Shown here piece after piece: positions 35,817 to 44,454 of a stretch of DNA of 44,454 nucleotides. Source of the stretch: Dactylosporangium sp. (GTDB lineage: Bacteria; Actinomycetota; Actinomycetes; Mycobacteriales; Micromonosporaceae); NCBI GenBank assembly GCA_013041765.1, contig JABDRL010000359.1:1-44454 (forward strand). The letters run 5' to 3'. A program made the translations under genes and the position numbers. The notes below the pieces were generated by a model. That model saw only the letters and a list, made by a program, of their open reading frames with translations, ran no database searches and was not told the origin of the DNA. Each line of letters begins with the position of its first letter. Positions within the stretch are counted from its first letter, which is position 1.

Positions 35817-36812
35817 GTGTCGGCCTCGGAACCGGTGTTGTCGGTGCGGAACCTGACCGTGGAGATCGGGACCCGCCGGGGGACGGCACGGGTGGTCAAC
35901 GACATCAGCTACGACGTCCACCGGGGCGAGACGGTGGCGATCGTCGGCGAATCCGGCTCCGGCAAGACCGTGTCGGCGCTGGCGCTGATGCGGCTGCTGC
36001 CCGAGCCCCCGGCCCGGGTCGGCGGGCGGGTGCTGCTGGACGGGGTCGACCTGCTGCGCGGCTCGGAGCGCGAGCTGTGCCGCATCCGCGGCCACCGGAT
36101 CGCGATGGTCTTCCAGGATCCGATGACCTCGCTCAACCCGGTGCTCACCATCGGCCAGCAACTGGTCGAGCCGATCAGGCTGCACCTGCCCCTGACGGCC
36201 GGCGCGGCCCGGGACCGTGCCGTCGAGATGCTGCATCTGGTGGGCATCCCGGCGCCGCGGCACCGCCTGGACGACTACCCGCACCAGTTCTCCGGAGGGA
36301 TGCGGCAACGCGTGATGATCGCCATGGCGCTGGCGTGCGACCCGGAGGTGCTCATCGCCGACGAGGCGACCACCGCGCTGGACGTCACCACGCAGGCGCA
36401 GATCGTCGAGCTGGTGGCCGGACTCCAGGACCGGATGGGCATGGCGGTGGTCTGGATCACCCACGATCTCGGGGTGGTGGCCGGCATCGCCGACCGGGTC
36501 GCGGTCATGTACGCCGGGCAGGTGCTGGAGGAGGCCCCCGTGGACGCGCTCTACGAGGATCCGCGCCACCCGTACACGACCGGCCTGCTGGCCTCCGTGC
36601 CCACCCCGGGGATCGACCGCCCGCACCGGCTGTTCGCGATTCCAGGGCTGCCCCCGGACCCGGTGGCGCTGCCGCCCGGCTGCCCGTTCTGGGACCGGTG
36701 CGCGGTGCGCGGCGAGCCCCGGGCGGAGTTCACGCCGCAGCCGCTGCGACCGGTCGGGTCCGACCACCAGGTGGCCTGCTCCTGCGCCGGGCCGGCGGCC
36801 CGGCATGGCTGA
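35817..36812 (+). CDS. Peptide-type ABC transporter ATPase 1 (DppD-like)
   Basis: 331 residues. Walker [10 protein letters not shown]-loop [10 protein letters not shown], signature FSGGMRQR, Walker [10 protein letters not shown] and H-loop ITHDLG are all present. The usual DEPTT reads DEATT, a harmless-looking variant. A C-terminal oligopeptide-type cysteine cluster (GCPFWDRC...VACSC) follows. GTG 35817 lies two bases after the permease stop. It overlaps the next ATPase by eight bases. Confidence 0.92.
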   Translation: MSASEPVLSVRNLTVEIGTRRGTARVVNDISYDVHRGETVAIVGESGSGKTVSALALMRLLPEPPARVGGRVLLDGVDLLRGSERELCRIRGHRIAMVFQDPMTSLNPVLTIGQQLVEPIRLHLPLTAGAARDRAVEMLHLVGIPAPRHRLDDYPHQFSGGMRQRVMIAMALACDPEVLIADEATTALDVTTQAQIVELVAGLQDRMGMAVVWITHDLGVVAGIADRVAVMYAGQVLEEAPVDALYEDPRHPYTTGLLASVPTPGIDRPHRLFAIPGLPPDPVALPPGCPFWDRCAVRGEPRAEFTPQPLRPVGSDHQVACSCAGPAARHG

Positions 36813-37803
36813 GTCCACCGGGCCGCTGCTGGCGGTCGAGGACCTGCGGGTACGGTTCCCGGTGCGCTCGACCGGACTGGTCCGCCGGCACTCCGGCGAG
36901 GTCAGCGCGGTCGACGGGGTCAGCTTCGCCATCGGGCGGGGCGAGACGCTCGGCCTGGTCGGCGAGTCCGGCTGCGGCAAGACCACCACCGGCCTGGCCC
37001 TGCTGCGGCTGGTCGAACCCAGCGCGGGCCGGGTGGCGTTTGACGGGACCGAGGTCACCACCCTTGGCGCGCGGGCGCTGCGGGCGCTGCGCCGCCGGAT
37101 GGCGATGATCTTCCAGGACCCGTACGCCTCGCTCAACCCGCGCATGTCGATCGCGTCGATCATCACCGAGCCGCTGGAGATCCATGGCCTGCACCGTGGC
37201 CGCCAGCACCGTCGGCGCCGGGTCGGGGAACTGCTGGAACTGGTCGGACTCAGCCCGGACTACGGCAACCGCTACCCGCACGAGTTCTCCGGCGGCCAGC
37301 GCCAGCGGATCGGCATCGCCCGGGCGCTCGCCACCGAACCGGACTTCATCGTCGCCGACGAGCCGATCGCGGCGCTCGACGTGTCGATCCAGGCCCAGAT
37401 CATGAACCTCCTGGAGGACCTCCAGGACACGCTGGGCCTCACCTACCTGTTCATCGCGCACGACCTGGCCGCAGTCGGGCACATCAGCGACCGGGTGGCG
37501 GTCATGTACCTGGGACGGGTGGTGGAGGTCGCCGACCGGGCCGCCCTCTTCGAGGCTCCCCGGCATCCCTACACCCGGGCCCTGCTGTCGGCGGTGCCGG
37601 TGGCGCGTCCCCAGGTCGAGCGGCGGCGCGACCGCATCATCCTGGGCGGCGAGGTCCCCTCCGCCGCGGATCCGCCCAGCGGCTGCCGCTTCCGGACCCG
37701 CTGCCCGGTGGTGTTCGACCGGTGCTCCGTGGTCGACCCGGTGCTCGCCCGGCAGCAGGACGGGCACCAGGTCGCCTGCCACCACTGGCCGGGCATAGCC
37801 TGA
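36805..37803 (+). CDS. Peptide-type ABC transporter ATPase 2 (DppF-like)
   Basis: 332 residues. Walker [11 protein letters not shown]-loop [10 protein letters not shown], signature FSGGQRQR, Walker [13 protein letters not shown] and H-loop IAHDLA are intact. The C-terminal cluster is GCRFRTRC...VACHHW. It pairs with the preceding ATPase as the heterodimeric motor. The operon is complete: binding protein, two permeases, two ATPases. Confidence 0.93.
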   Translation: MAESTGPLLAVEDLRVRFPVRSTGLVRRHSGEVSAVDGVSFAIGRGETLGLVGESGCGKTTTGLALLRLVEPSAGRVAFDGTEVTTLGARALRALRRRMAMIFQDPYASLNPRMSIASIITEPLEIHGLHRGRQHRRRRVGELLELVGLSPDYGNRYPHEFSGGQRQRIGIARALATEPDFIVADEPIAALDVSIQAQIMNLLEDLQDTLGLTYLFIAHDLAAVGHISDRVAVMYLGRVVEVADRAALFEAPRHPYTRALLSAVPVARPQVERRRDRIILGGEVPSAADPPSGCRFRTRCPVVFDRCSVVDPVLARQQDGHQVACHHWPGIA

Positions 37804-37807
37804 GCGG

Positions 37808-38209
37808 GTGGAACACCGGGTGTCGTACAAGGTCTACTACGAGGACACGGATTGTCTGGGCATCGTCTACTACGCGAACTATCTGAAGTTCCTGGAGCGT
37901 GGCCGCAGCGAGTTCCTCGCCGCGCACGGCACGACCGCGGCCGACTGGAACCGTGAGGGATACCTGCTCGTCGTGCACTCGATGCACATCACCTACCGCC
38001 GGGCGGCCTCGCTGGGCGAGATGCTCGAGGTGGTGTCCTCGTTCACCCTGAAATCGCGCTTCCGGGGCACCTTCCACCAGCGCATCGAGCGTGCCGGCGA
38101 GCGCATCGTCGAGGCCGGCGTCGACGTCGTCTGCCTCGACGTCGACCAGAAGCTCATCTCGTTCCCCGCGGCGCTCCAGGAGCTGGGTCAGCCCCGATCG
38201 ATCAGGTGA
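37808..38209 (+). CDS. YbgC/4HBT-family acyl-CoA thioesterase
   Basis: 133 residues, single hot-dog fold. The catalytic motif is [27 protein letters not shown], with the Asp in YEDTD as nucleophile or base. It hydrolyses short-chain or aromatic acyl-CoA. GTG 37808 follows the transporter operon by four bases, so it is probably cotranscribed. It converges with the topoisomerase A gene and their 3' ends overlap by 22 bases. A link between peptide uptake and acyl-CoA hydrolysis is not obvious. Confidence 0.88.
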   Translation: MEHRVSYKVYYEDTDCLGIVYYANYLKFLERGRSEFLAAHGTTAADWNREGYLLVVHSMHITYRRAASLGEMLEVVSSFTLKSRFRGTFHQRIERAGERIVEAGVDVVCLDVDQKLISFPAALQELGQPRSIR

Positions 38210-40719
38210 CCGATGACCTGCGGTCCCATCGGGACGGCGGTCCCCGAACCATCCCGGCGGGCGTCCTCGGCCGGCAACTCCAGCGGATCCCCGGTGTCCG
38301 TGGACGCGGCCGGGCGTGGCCCGATCCAGGCCAGCACCAGGCGGTCCTCGCCCTTGAGGAACCGCTGGACGCGGACCCCGCTGGTGGACCGCCCCTTTGC
38401 CGGGTACGCGGCGAACGGGGTGACCTTCACGCTGAGGCCGGTGGAGGTGACCAGACTCGGCTCACCGTGCCGAGGACCGTCCGTGCGGATCGCGCCGAAG
38501 AACACCACCTCGGCATCGGCGGAGCGGTTGATCCCGGCCATCCCCCCGCCCCGGAGCCCCTGCGGGCGGACCAGCCCCGCGCCGAACCGCAGCAGCGAGG
38601 CGTCCGACGTGACGAACGCCAGGCTCTCGGTGCCGTCGGTGAGCCAGGTCGCGCCGATCACCTCGTCGCCGTCCCGCAGCCCGATCACCTCGAACTCGTC
38701 CGCGCGCACCGGCCACTCCGGTGCGCACACCTTCACCACGCCCTCGCGGGTCCCCAGGGCCAGACCGGGCGACGCGGTGTCCGGTTCCCCGAGCGGGGCC
38801 AGCCCGACGACACGCTCCCCCGGGCGCAGCGGCAGTAGCTCGGCGGTGGACATCCCACCGCGCAGCGAGACCGTGCCGGCCCGCTGCGGCAGGACCGGCA
38901 GCGGCAGGACCTCGGTCTTGCAGGCCCGGCCGGTGTTCGTCACCAGCAGGACCTGGCCCCGGGCGGTCGAGTGGACCACGGCCCGGACAGCGTCGTGCCT
39001 GACCCGGCCCCGGCGGCGGTGCCCCTCCTCTGGGGTCTCCTCGGACTCGGCGGCGGTTCGCGACACCAGACCGGTGGCCGAAAGGATCACCTGGCACGGG
39101 TCGTCGGCCACCTCCAGCGGCCCGGCGGGAACCGACGCGGCGAGGACCTCCTTGAGGTCACCGTCGACCAGCATGGTGCGCCGCGGCGTCCCGAACTCCT
39201 TGGCCACCACGGCCAGCTCGTCGGAGACCACCTGCCTGAGGACACTCTCGTGGTCCAGGATCCGGGACAGCTCGGCGATCTCGGCACGCAGGCGGCTCTG
39301 CTCGGTCTCCAGCTCGATCCGGTCGAACCGGGTCAGCCGGCGCAGCGGCGTGTCGAGGATGTACGTGGCCTGGATCTCGGACAGGGCGAACCGGCTCATC
39401 AGCCCGTCCTTGGCCGCCGGCACGTTGTCGCTGCCCCGGATCAGCCGAACCACCTCGTCGATGTCCAGCAACGCGATCAGCAGACCGTCGACCAGGTGCA
39501 GCCGGTCCTGTCGCTTCCCCCGGCGGAACGCCGTCCGGCGGGTCACCACATCCGTGCGGTGCGCGAGGAACACCTCCAGGAGCGCCTTGAGACCCAGCGT
39601 CCGGGGCTGCCCGTCGACCAGAACGAGGTTGTTGACCCCGAACGACTGCTCCAGCGGGGTGATCCGGTAGAGGTCCGCGAGCAGCGCCTGCGGGTTCACC
39701 CCGACCTTGCACTCGATGACCAGCCGGGTGCCGCTCTCCCGGTCGGTGAGGTCCTTGACGTCCGCGATCCCCTGGAGCTTGGGCGCCAGGCGCTGCCCCT
39801 TGCGGGGGCCAGAGGTGACGGCCTTGCCCCGGACCTCGCCGGTGATGGCCTCGATGATCTTTTCCGTACCGATCCCGTAGGGCAGTTCGGTCACGGTGAT
39901 GGACTGCCGGCTCCGGCTGCCCTCCACCGGCCCGATCTCGACCTTCCCCCGCATCCGGACCACGCCCCGGCCGGTCTCGTAGGCCCGGCGGACCTCGTCC
40001 AGCCCCAGCAGCACGCCCCCGGTCGGCAGGTCCGGGCCGGGGACGAACTCCATCAGCCGGTCCAGGGACGCATCCGGGTCGTCGATCAGGCACTGGGCGG
40101 CCGCGACGACCTCGGCGAGGTTGTGCGGGATCATGTTCGTCGCCATTCCCACCGCGATCCCGGAGGTGCCGTTCACCAGCAGGTTCGGGAAGGCCGCCGG
40201 CAGGACCGAGGGCTCCGACAGCGATCCGTCGTAGTTCGGCCTGAACCCGACCGTGCCCTCGTCCAGCTCCCCGACCAGCAGCATCGCCTCCCGCGACATC
40301 CGCGCCTCGGTATAGCGCGCCGCGGCCGGCCCGTCGTCCGGGGAACCGAAGTTGCCGTGCCCGTCGATGAGCGGCACGTTCAGCGAGAAATCCTGGGCGA
40401 GGCGGACCATCGCGTCGTAGATCGCGCTGTCACCGTGCGGGTGGTACTTGCCCATCACGTCGCCGACCACCCGGGCGGACTTCACGTGCGAGCGGTCCGG
40501 GCGGTACCCCTGCTCGCTCATCGAGTACAGGATCCGGCGGTGGACCGGCTTGAGCCCGTCGCGCGCGTCCGGCAGCGCGCGGGCGTGGATGACCGAGAAG
40601 GCGTATTCCAGGTACGACTCCTCGACCTCGGTGACCAGAGGATTGTCCAGTACCCGGGCACCGGCGGAGTCGAAGGCGGACAGATCGACCGCGGTCGTGG
40701 TGCCCTTGCTGCGTGCCAT
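38188..40719 (-). CDS. parC: Type IIA topoisomerase subunit A (topoisomerase IV ParC-like)
   Basis: 843 residues. The catalytic Tyr136 is in [10 protein letters not shown]. The region [14 protein letters not shown] corresponds to the quinolone-resistance pocket (Ser98 is the usual sensitivity residue). The central coiled gate and the C-terminal beta-pinwheel follow. I do not see a GyrA-box (QRRGGKG); the pinwheel instead reads [11 protein letters not shown], which favours a decatenase over a gyrase. Many actinobacteria carry this second A/B pair besides gyrAB. ATG 40719 has GAGGAGAG upstream. It is 37 bases after the B subunit gene and surely cotranscribed. Confidence 0.88.
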   Translation of the reverse strand: MARSKGTTTAVDLSAFDSAGARVLDNPLVTEVEESYLEYAFSVIHARALPDARDGLKPVHRRILYSMSEQGYRPDRSHVKSARVVGDVMGKYHPHGDSAIYDAMVRLAQDFSLNVPLIDGHGNFGSPDDGPAAARYTEARMSREAMLLVGELDEGTVGFRPNYDGSLSEPSVLPAAFPNLLVNGTSGIAVGMATNMIPHNLAEVVAAAQCLIDDPDASLDRLMEFVPGPDLPTGGVLLGLDEVRRAYETGRGVVRMRGKVEIGPVEGSRSRQSITVTELPYGIGTEKIIEAITGEVRGKAVTSGPRKGQRLAPKLQGIADVKDLTDRESGTRLVIECKVGVNPQALLADLYRITPLEQSFGVNNLVLVDGQPRTLGLKALLEVFLAHRTDVVTRRTAFRRGKRQDRLHLVDGLLIALLDIDEVVRLIRGSDNVPAAKDGLMSRFALSEIQATYILDTPLRRLTRFDRIELETEQSRLRAEIAELSRILDHESVLRQVVSDELAVVAKEFGTPRRTMLVDGDLKEVLAASVPAGPLEVADDPCQVILSATGLVSRTAAESEETPEEGHRRRGRVRHDAVRAVVHSTARGQVLLVTNTGRACKTEVLPLPVLPQRAGTVSLRGGMSTAELLPLRPGERVVGLAPLGEPDTASPGLALGTREGVVKVCAPEWPVRADEFEVIGLRDGDEVIGATWLTDGTESLAFVTSDASLLRFGAGLVRPQGLRGGGMAGINRSADAEVVFFGAIRTDGPRHGEPSLVTSTGLSVKVTPFAAYPAKGRSTSGVRVQRFLKGEDRLVLAWIGPRPAASTDTGDPLELPAEDARRDGSGTAVPMGPQVIGHLIDRG

Positions 40720-40756
40720 CGCTGTGTGCTCTCCTCGGGGAAGCCTCAGACCGCGC

Positions 40757-43000
40757 TCAGGCGTCGATCGTGTCCTGGTCGACCCGGCCGGCCGAGTCGA
40801 TGAGCCAGTGTCTGCGGGGCTCGACCCGCTCACCCATCAGCAGGTCGAGGACCCGCTCGGCGGCCTCGACGTCGTCGAGCGTGATCCTCCGCACCGCGCG
40901 GGTGGCGGGGTTCATCGTGGTCTGCCACAACTCGTCGGCGTCCATCTCGCCAAGACCCTTGAACCGGGGGATCGGGGTGACGATCTGCTTGCCCCGGCGC
41001 TCCAGCCGGGCCACCGTGCTCGCCATCTCCACCTGCGTGTAGGTGTAGACGGTCTGCGGCTTGCGCCCCTTGGTCGTGATCTTGTGTAGCGGTGGCATCG
41101 CCGCGAACAGCCGACCCGCCTCGATGACCGGACGCAGGTACTTGGCGAACAGCGTGATCAGCAGCGTCCGGATATGCGAACCGTCCACATCGGCATCTGC
41201 CATGATCAGGACGCGCCCGTACCGCATCGCCGCCAGATCGAACGTGCGCCCCGACCCGGCGCCGAGAACCTGCGCGATCGCCGAGCACTCCACGTTGTCC
41301 AGGACCTGCTGGAGGCTGGCCTTCTGGACATTGAGAATCTTGCCACGGATCGGCAGCAGCGCCTGGTACTCCGCCGACCGCGCCAGCCGGGCGGTGCCCA
41401 GCGCGCTGTCCCCCTCCACGATGAACAGCTCGCTGCGGGCCACGCCGGTGGCCCGGCAGTCCACCAGCTTCGGCGGCATCGACGCGCCCTCCAGGGCGGT
41501 CTTGCGCCGGGCGGCGTCCTTCTGCTGCTTCTGGGCCAGCCGTACCCGGGCGGCATCCGCGATCTTCTGCAGGACCGTGCGGGCCTCGGTCTTGGTCTTC
41601 CGGTCGTCCACCCATGCCCGCAGGTACCGCTCGACGATCGTCTGGACCACCTTGGTGATCCCCGCGGTGGACAGCTCGTCCTTGGTCTGCGACGTGAACT
41701 GCGGTTCGGGGATCCGCACGTGGATCACGGCGGTCATGCCCTCCAGCACGTCGTCGAGGGTGGGCGGCTCCTCCTTCGGCCGCAGCAGCCCCCGGGCGTT
41801 CTTCACCGCCTCGGCCAGGGCCCGCGCGGCGGCGCGCTCGAATCCCTTGCGGTGCGTTCCGCCGTGCACGTTGCGGATCGTGTTGGTGAAACACTCCACG
41901 GTCCGCTCGTAGCCCGTTCCCCACCGCAACGCGACCTCGACCTCGGCCCGCCGCTCGACGTTGGAGCGCATGATGCCGTTGGCATCCGCCGCGTTCTCCC
42001 GGTACCCGCCCTCACCGGTCACCAGCAGGGTCCCGGAGACGGCCCGGTCGGCCGCCGGGGACAGGAAATCCACCAGGTCGGTCAGGCCGTTCGGGAAGTG
42101 GAAGACCTCCTCGGTCGTCCCGTCCCCGGGAGCGTCCTCTGTGGCGTCCTCTGTGGCGTCGCGCAGCACGTAGGTGACGCCGGGGACCAGGAACGCGGTA
42201 TGGCGGAGTTTCGCGCGGACGGTCTGCGCGTCCAGCCGAGCGCCGGTCTCGAAGTAGCGGGCGTCGTACCAGTACCTGATCGACGTGCCGGTCGACGTGC
42301 CGCGCCGGATCTTTCCGGCCACCAGCAGGCCCGGCCGGGGGGTGAAGGCCGCCAGCGGACCGGGACCGTCGAACACCCCCGGGACACCGCGCTGGAACGA
42401 CATCTGGTGCACCACCCCGTCCCGGCGCACGGTCACGTCGAACCGGTGCGACAGGGCGTTCACCGCCGAGGCGCCCACCCCGTGCAGGCCGCCGGAGGTC
42501 TTGTACCCGGAGCCGCCGAACTTCCCCCCGGCGTGCAACTTGGTCAGGACCAGCTCGACGCCGGACAGACCGGACTTGACGTTGAGGTCCGTCGGGATGC
42601 CCCGGCCGTCGTCGTCCACCTGCACCGAACCGTCGGCGTGCAGGGTGACCTCGACGCGCGTGGCGTAGCCCGCGACCCCCTCGTCGGTGGAGTTGTCCAG
42701 GATCTCGTTGACAAGGTGGCTCACCCCCCGGCTGTCGGTCGACCCGATGTACATGCCGGGCCGCTTGCGGACGGCGTCCAAGCCCTCCAGGTGCGTGAGG
42801 TCATCGGCCTCGTACAGGGCCTCGCGCTGGGCAGTCAACTGGTCGTACTCCCAATCCCGGCGGTCGCGGCGCCGATTCTCGGCGGCCCGCCACGTGGCGC
42901 GGCCTCGTCTGGCAACGCGCGACTCGCGGAATCTTAATCCACCGGCGAGAGCCGGCCCGGCGGGGTCCGCTCGGCGGGGCCGGTACCAGCCTCTTCCCAC
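40757..43000 (-). CDS. parE: Type IIA topoisomerase subunit B (topoisomerase IV ParE-like)
   Basis: 747 residues. GHKL ATPase: the N-box [11 protein letters not shown], the DDGRGIP loop, [21 protein letters not shown]. The transducer is followed by TOPRIM with [13 protein letters not shown] and [13 protein letters not shown] for magnesium. The C-terminal ends [10 protein letters not shown]. It supplies ATP hydrolysis and cleavage metal for the A subunit. GTG 43000 gives an unusual basic N-terminal extension of about 60 residues before [21 protein letters not shown]; the true start could be internal. A 12-bp perfect tandem repeat (42132-42155) gives [10 protein letters not shown] in the transducer region. 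Confidence 0.87.
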   Translation of the reverse strand: MGRGWYRPRRADPAGPALAGGLRFRESRVARRGRATWRAAENRRRDRRDWEYDQLTAQREALYEADDLTHLEGLDAVRKRPGMYIGSTDSRGVSHLVNEILDNSTDEGVAGYATRVEVTLHADGSVQVDDDGRGIPTDLNVKSGLSGVELVLTKLHAGGKFGGSGYKTSGGLHGVGASAVNALSHRFDVTVRRDGVVHQMSFQRGVPGVFDGPGPLAAFTPRPGLLVAGKIRRGTSTGTSIRYWYDARYFETGARLDAQTVRAKLRHTAFLVPGVTYVLRDATEDATEDAPGDGTTEEVFHFPNGLTDLVDFLSPAADRAVSGTLLVTGEGGYRENAADANGIMRSNVERRAEVEVALRWGTGYERTVECFTNTIRNVHGGTHRKGFERAAARALAEAVKNARGLLRPKEEPPTLDDVLEGMTAVIHVRIPEPQFTSQTKDELSTAGITKVVQTIVERYLRAWVDDRKTKTEARTVLQKIADAARVRLAQKQQKDAARRKTALEGASMPPKLVDCRATGVARSELFIVEGDSALGTARLARSAEYQALLPIRGKILNVQKASLQQVLDNVECSAIAQVLGAGSGRTFDLAAMRYGRVLIMADADVDGSHIRTLLITLFAKYLRPVIEAGRLFAAMPPLHKITTKGRKPQTVYTYTQVEMASTVARLERRGKQIVTPIPRFKGLGEMDADELWQTTMNPATRAVRRITLDDVEAAERVLDLLMGERVEPRRHWLIDSAGRVDQDTIDA

Positions 43001-43272
43001 GCCACTTCCGGCCCTCCCCGCTCCACCCGGTACGGCGACCGATACCCTGGGAGACCTGGCCCACGAGCATGGCTGGCGACCATCACCGATCGCCGGGACC
43101 TGCCGATGCTCGGCCGGGTGCGGATGGTGCCGGCCCGAACACGTCGGACCGCACCGGTGACAACGAGCATGGTCACCGGAAAACCCCGATGCGCGACGTG
43201 CCGATCAACGCCGGCGTCAGCCTTCCGGGGCACTCGCACACCACCATCACCACAGGAACGAGGAACCACCAC
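43001..43272. other. Divergent intergenic region
   Basis: 272 bases between the topoisomerase B gene and a small plus-strand gene. It should contain two promoters. I see no gene, hairpin or clear operator in it. Confidence 0.4.
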
Positions 43273-43629
43273 GTGACCACTTCCGACCAGACCCCCGACG
43301 AGCTGCGCATGGCCGAGCGCTACCTGGCGGTCCTCGCCGACATCTCCCGCTGCACCCAGATGGTCCGCAACGGCGACTGGGCCGCCCTGGTCGACCAGGC
43401 CGACGCCCTGGCCCGGCGGGCCGCCCACCTCGCCGCGGCCGCCAGCGGGCTGGCCGAGGACAACCCGCCGCGCGCCGCCACGGTGGTCGACCTCGTCTCC
43501 CGCGATCGCGCCAGTGAGGCCGCCCAGCTGCTGCATCCGCACCGGCCCAAGACGGTCGCCACGACCCCGATGACCGATCCGTTCACGCACCCCGGCACCC
43601 GTCCCGGTGCTTCCGCTGGCCGGCGCTAG
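43273..43629 (+). CDS. Small helical hypothetical protein
   Basis: 118 residues, almost entirely alpha-helical by composition (MAERYLAVLADISRCTQMVRNGDWAALVDQADALARRAAHLAAAA). No membrane helix or signal peptide; one Cys. A helix-rich tail gives way to a disordered TMPF-rich C-terminus. GTG 43273 follows GAGGAACC. I do not recognise the family; its size and pattern fit a small adaptor or regulator. It is the only gene on the plus strand between the topoisomerase pair and the MerR regulator. Confidence 0.6.
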   Translation: MTTSDQTPDELRMAERYLAVLADISRCTQMVRNGDWAALVDQADALARRAAHLAAAASGLAEDNPPRAATVVDLVSRDRASEAAQLLHPHRPKTVATTPMTDPFTHPGTRPGASAGRR

Positions 43630-43637
43630 CCACATCG

Positions 43638-44093
43638 TCAGACCAGGCGGGCCCGTGACCGGGCCGTTCTCGTCGCCGCGAGGACGACGACGACCGCCGC
43701 CAGGACCGCGACGGCGGCCGTGACCGGCGAGCGGGGGTCGTCGGTGACCCGACCGATGGCGATCCATCCGATGCCCCAGGCCATGGCCGCGGCAATGGTC
43801 GTCCGGCCGCCGAACGCCCGGGCCAGCAGGACCCCGGTGGCGCCGACGATCAGCAACGCCGCCGCCGCGGCGGTTTCCGCCAGGCCCGGGGACGGGCGCA
43901 CGCCGCTGCCCGCGACGACGGCGGCGATGTTGGCGGAGGTCGCGACGGTGACCCACCCGAGATAGAGCCCGAACGTTCCATCGAGAACGATGCTCTCCGT
44001 CGTGGTGGCCGGTGCGTATGCGGACAGCCGGCGCAGCACCAGCAGCAGCACGGCCAGCAGCGCCACGATGACGGCGAACTGGCTGGAAGCCAC
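43638..44093 (-). CDS. Short TspO-like membrane protein, probably N-terminally truncated
   Basis: 151 residues with four hydrophobic helices. The stretch GTFGLYLGWVTVATSANIAA matches the second half of actinobacterial tryptophan-rich/TspO-like proteins, which normally have two or three further helices before ALLAVLLLVLRRL. The start is GTG 44093 and the divergent MerR gene begins 53 bases away, so there is no room for the missing part. Either it is a natural short form or a truncated copy. It may be controlled by the adjacent MerR-type regulator. Confidence 0.5.
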   Translation of the reverse strand: MASSQFAVIVALLAVLLLVLRRLSAYAPATTTESIVLDGTFGLYLGWVTVATSANIAAVVAGSGVRPSPGLAETAAAAALLIVGATGVLLARAFGGRTTIAAAMAWGIGWIAIGRVTDDPRSPVTAAVAVLAAVVVVLAATRTARSRARLV

Positions 44094-44142
44094 GCCGGCG
44101 CCGGCATCCCCACGGCGCCTTGCCCACCCTTTAGGATCAACA

Positions 44143-44158
44143 GATCGTGTACACGATC
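44143..44158. promoter_or_regulatory. 16-bp perfect palindrome over the MerR start codon
   Basis: GATCGTGTACACGATC reads the same on both strands. The GTG start of the MerR-type gene (44147-44149) lies inside it, and the central TGTACA is the kind of core bound by CarH/LitR-type regulators. It lies in the 53-base divergent space and its edge, suitable for autoregulation and control of the membrane protein. Confidence 0.5.
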
Positions 44159-44454
44159 AAGCACGCCGCCGACCTGACCGGCGTCCCGGTCGCGACGCTG
44201 CGTGCCTGGGAACGCCGCTACGGTGTGGTCGTTCCCCGCCGGACCAACGCCGGCTACCGCCTCTACGACGAGCGGGTCCTGGGGATCATCACCGCGATGC
44301 ACGATCTCGTGCGGGCCGGCTGGTCCCCCAGGCAGGCCGCGGCGGAGGTGGAGCGCAGCCAGGCGGCCGGAGCCGCCGCCGACACCGGCCGCCAGCCGCC
44401 GGCCGAGCCCCGGGTCCCGGAACGGGAGACCTCCGGGGGCGCCGGTGCCCGCCC
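44147..44454 (+). CDS. MerR-family regulator, partial (runs off window end)
   Basis: At least 102 residues, incomplete at 44454. The N-terminal winged helix has the MerR hallmark YTIKHAADLTGVPVATLRAWERRYGVVVPRRTNAGYRLYDE, with the first wing and the second helix (GWSPRQAAAEV). The AWERRYG form is typical of the CarH/LitR subgroup, whose C-terminal half binds cobalamin for light sensing; that half is outside the window. GTG 44147 has no ribosome site upstream, so a leaderless mRNA is likely. Confidence 0.8.
   Translation, partial: MYTIKHAADLTGVPVATLRAWERRYGVVVPRRTNAGYRLYDERVLGIITAMHDLVRAGWSPRQAAAEVERSQAAGAAADTGRQPPAEPRVPERETSGGAGAR

Noticed and set aside
38188-43000. The primary DNA gyrase genes (gyrA/gyrB)
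   Set aside because: No clear GyrA-box, and the B gene precedes A away from dnaA/recF-type genes, so the second, topoisomerase IV-like pair fits better. Not certain without the rest of the genome.
1-44454. All broken genes as sequencing errors
   Set aside because: Possible for the kinase, where one base would fix it, but the 17-bp duplication, the missing P-loop segment and missing DUF2786 segments are not base-calling errors.

Overview
High-GC, GTG-rich actinobacterial chromosome. The window has dense short-gap operons, an Lsr2-type DNA-binding tail, an Imm1 protein, a DUF2786 gene, a second type IIA topoisomerase pair and a MerR/LitR-type regulator. This fits a soil- or plant-associated filamentous actinomycete. 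A Frankia-like genome is my best guess from family content and gene decay, but nothing in the window proves the genus. I see no tRNA, rRNA, CRISPR array or intact insertion sequence.

Layout. 0.2-1.0 kb: a FabG-like reductase. 1.0-3.6 kb (minus): a broken SbcD/YhaO-YhaN nuclease locus with an Lsr2-like tail. 3.9-12.05 kb (minus): a cell-envelope and signalling block. It holds a class A penicillin-binding protein fused to a polysaccharide deacetylase, a small secreted four-cysteine protein, an intact sensor kinase, a degenerate kinase paralogue, a LuxR-type regulator, mutM and a coupled hypothetical gene. 12.26-14.6 kb (plus): an OmpR-type regulator and its frameshifted kinase, divergent from the fusion gene. 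Two matching 11-bp-period direct repeats lie between them, one facing each gene. 14.7-17.3 kb: a tandem GNAT protein, a ruined DUF2786 gene and a small hypothetical gene. 17.3-22.7 kb (minus): one 1795-residue Ser/Thr kinase-ATPase-GAF-GAF-diguanylate cyclase. 23.0-25.3 kb: a RibD-type reductase and a secreted GH43-CBM42 enzyme with a clear promoter and a LacI-type operator. 25.5-29.0 kb: a conserved hypothetical gene, a glyoxalase-family pseudogene, a zinc-ribbon protein of unknown function and RNase Z. 29.1-32.1 kb (minus): a possible small ORF, Imm1, an SDR and an MFS transporter. 32.3-38.2 kb (plus): a complete five-gene oligopeptide-type ABC transporter followed by a YbgC-type thioesterase. 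38.2-43.0 kb (minus): topoisomerase IV-like A and B subunits. 43.3-44.45 kb: a small helical protein, a short TspO-like membrane protein and the start of a MerR regulator.

How it fits together. The most coherent functional unit is the 8.5-14.6 kb envelope region: a regulator pair that probably controls a bifunctional glycan polymerase/deacetylase. The transporter operon and the topoisomerase pair look like ordinary intact gene sets.

Gene decay is a second theme. Four genes are broken by frameshifts, internal deletions or a 17-bp tandem duplication, and short perfect tandem duplications recur across the window. Internal deletions and duplications are hard to explain as base-calling noise, so at least two of these are real pseudogenes. 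The single frameshift in the sensor kinase could still be a sequence error.
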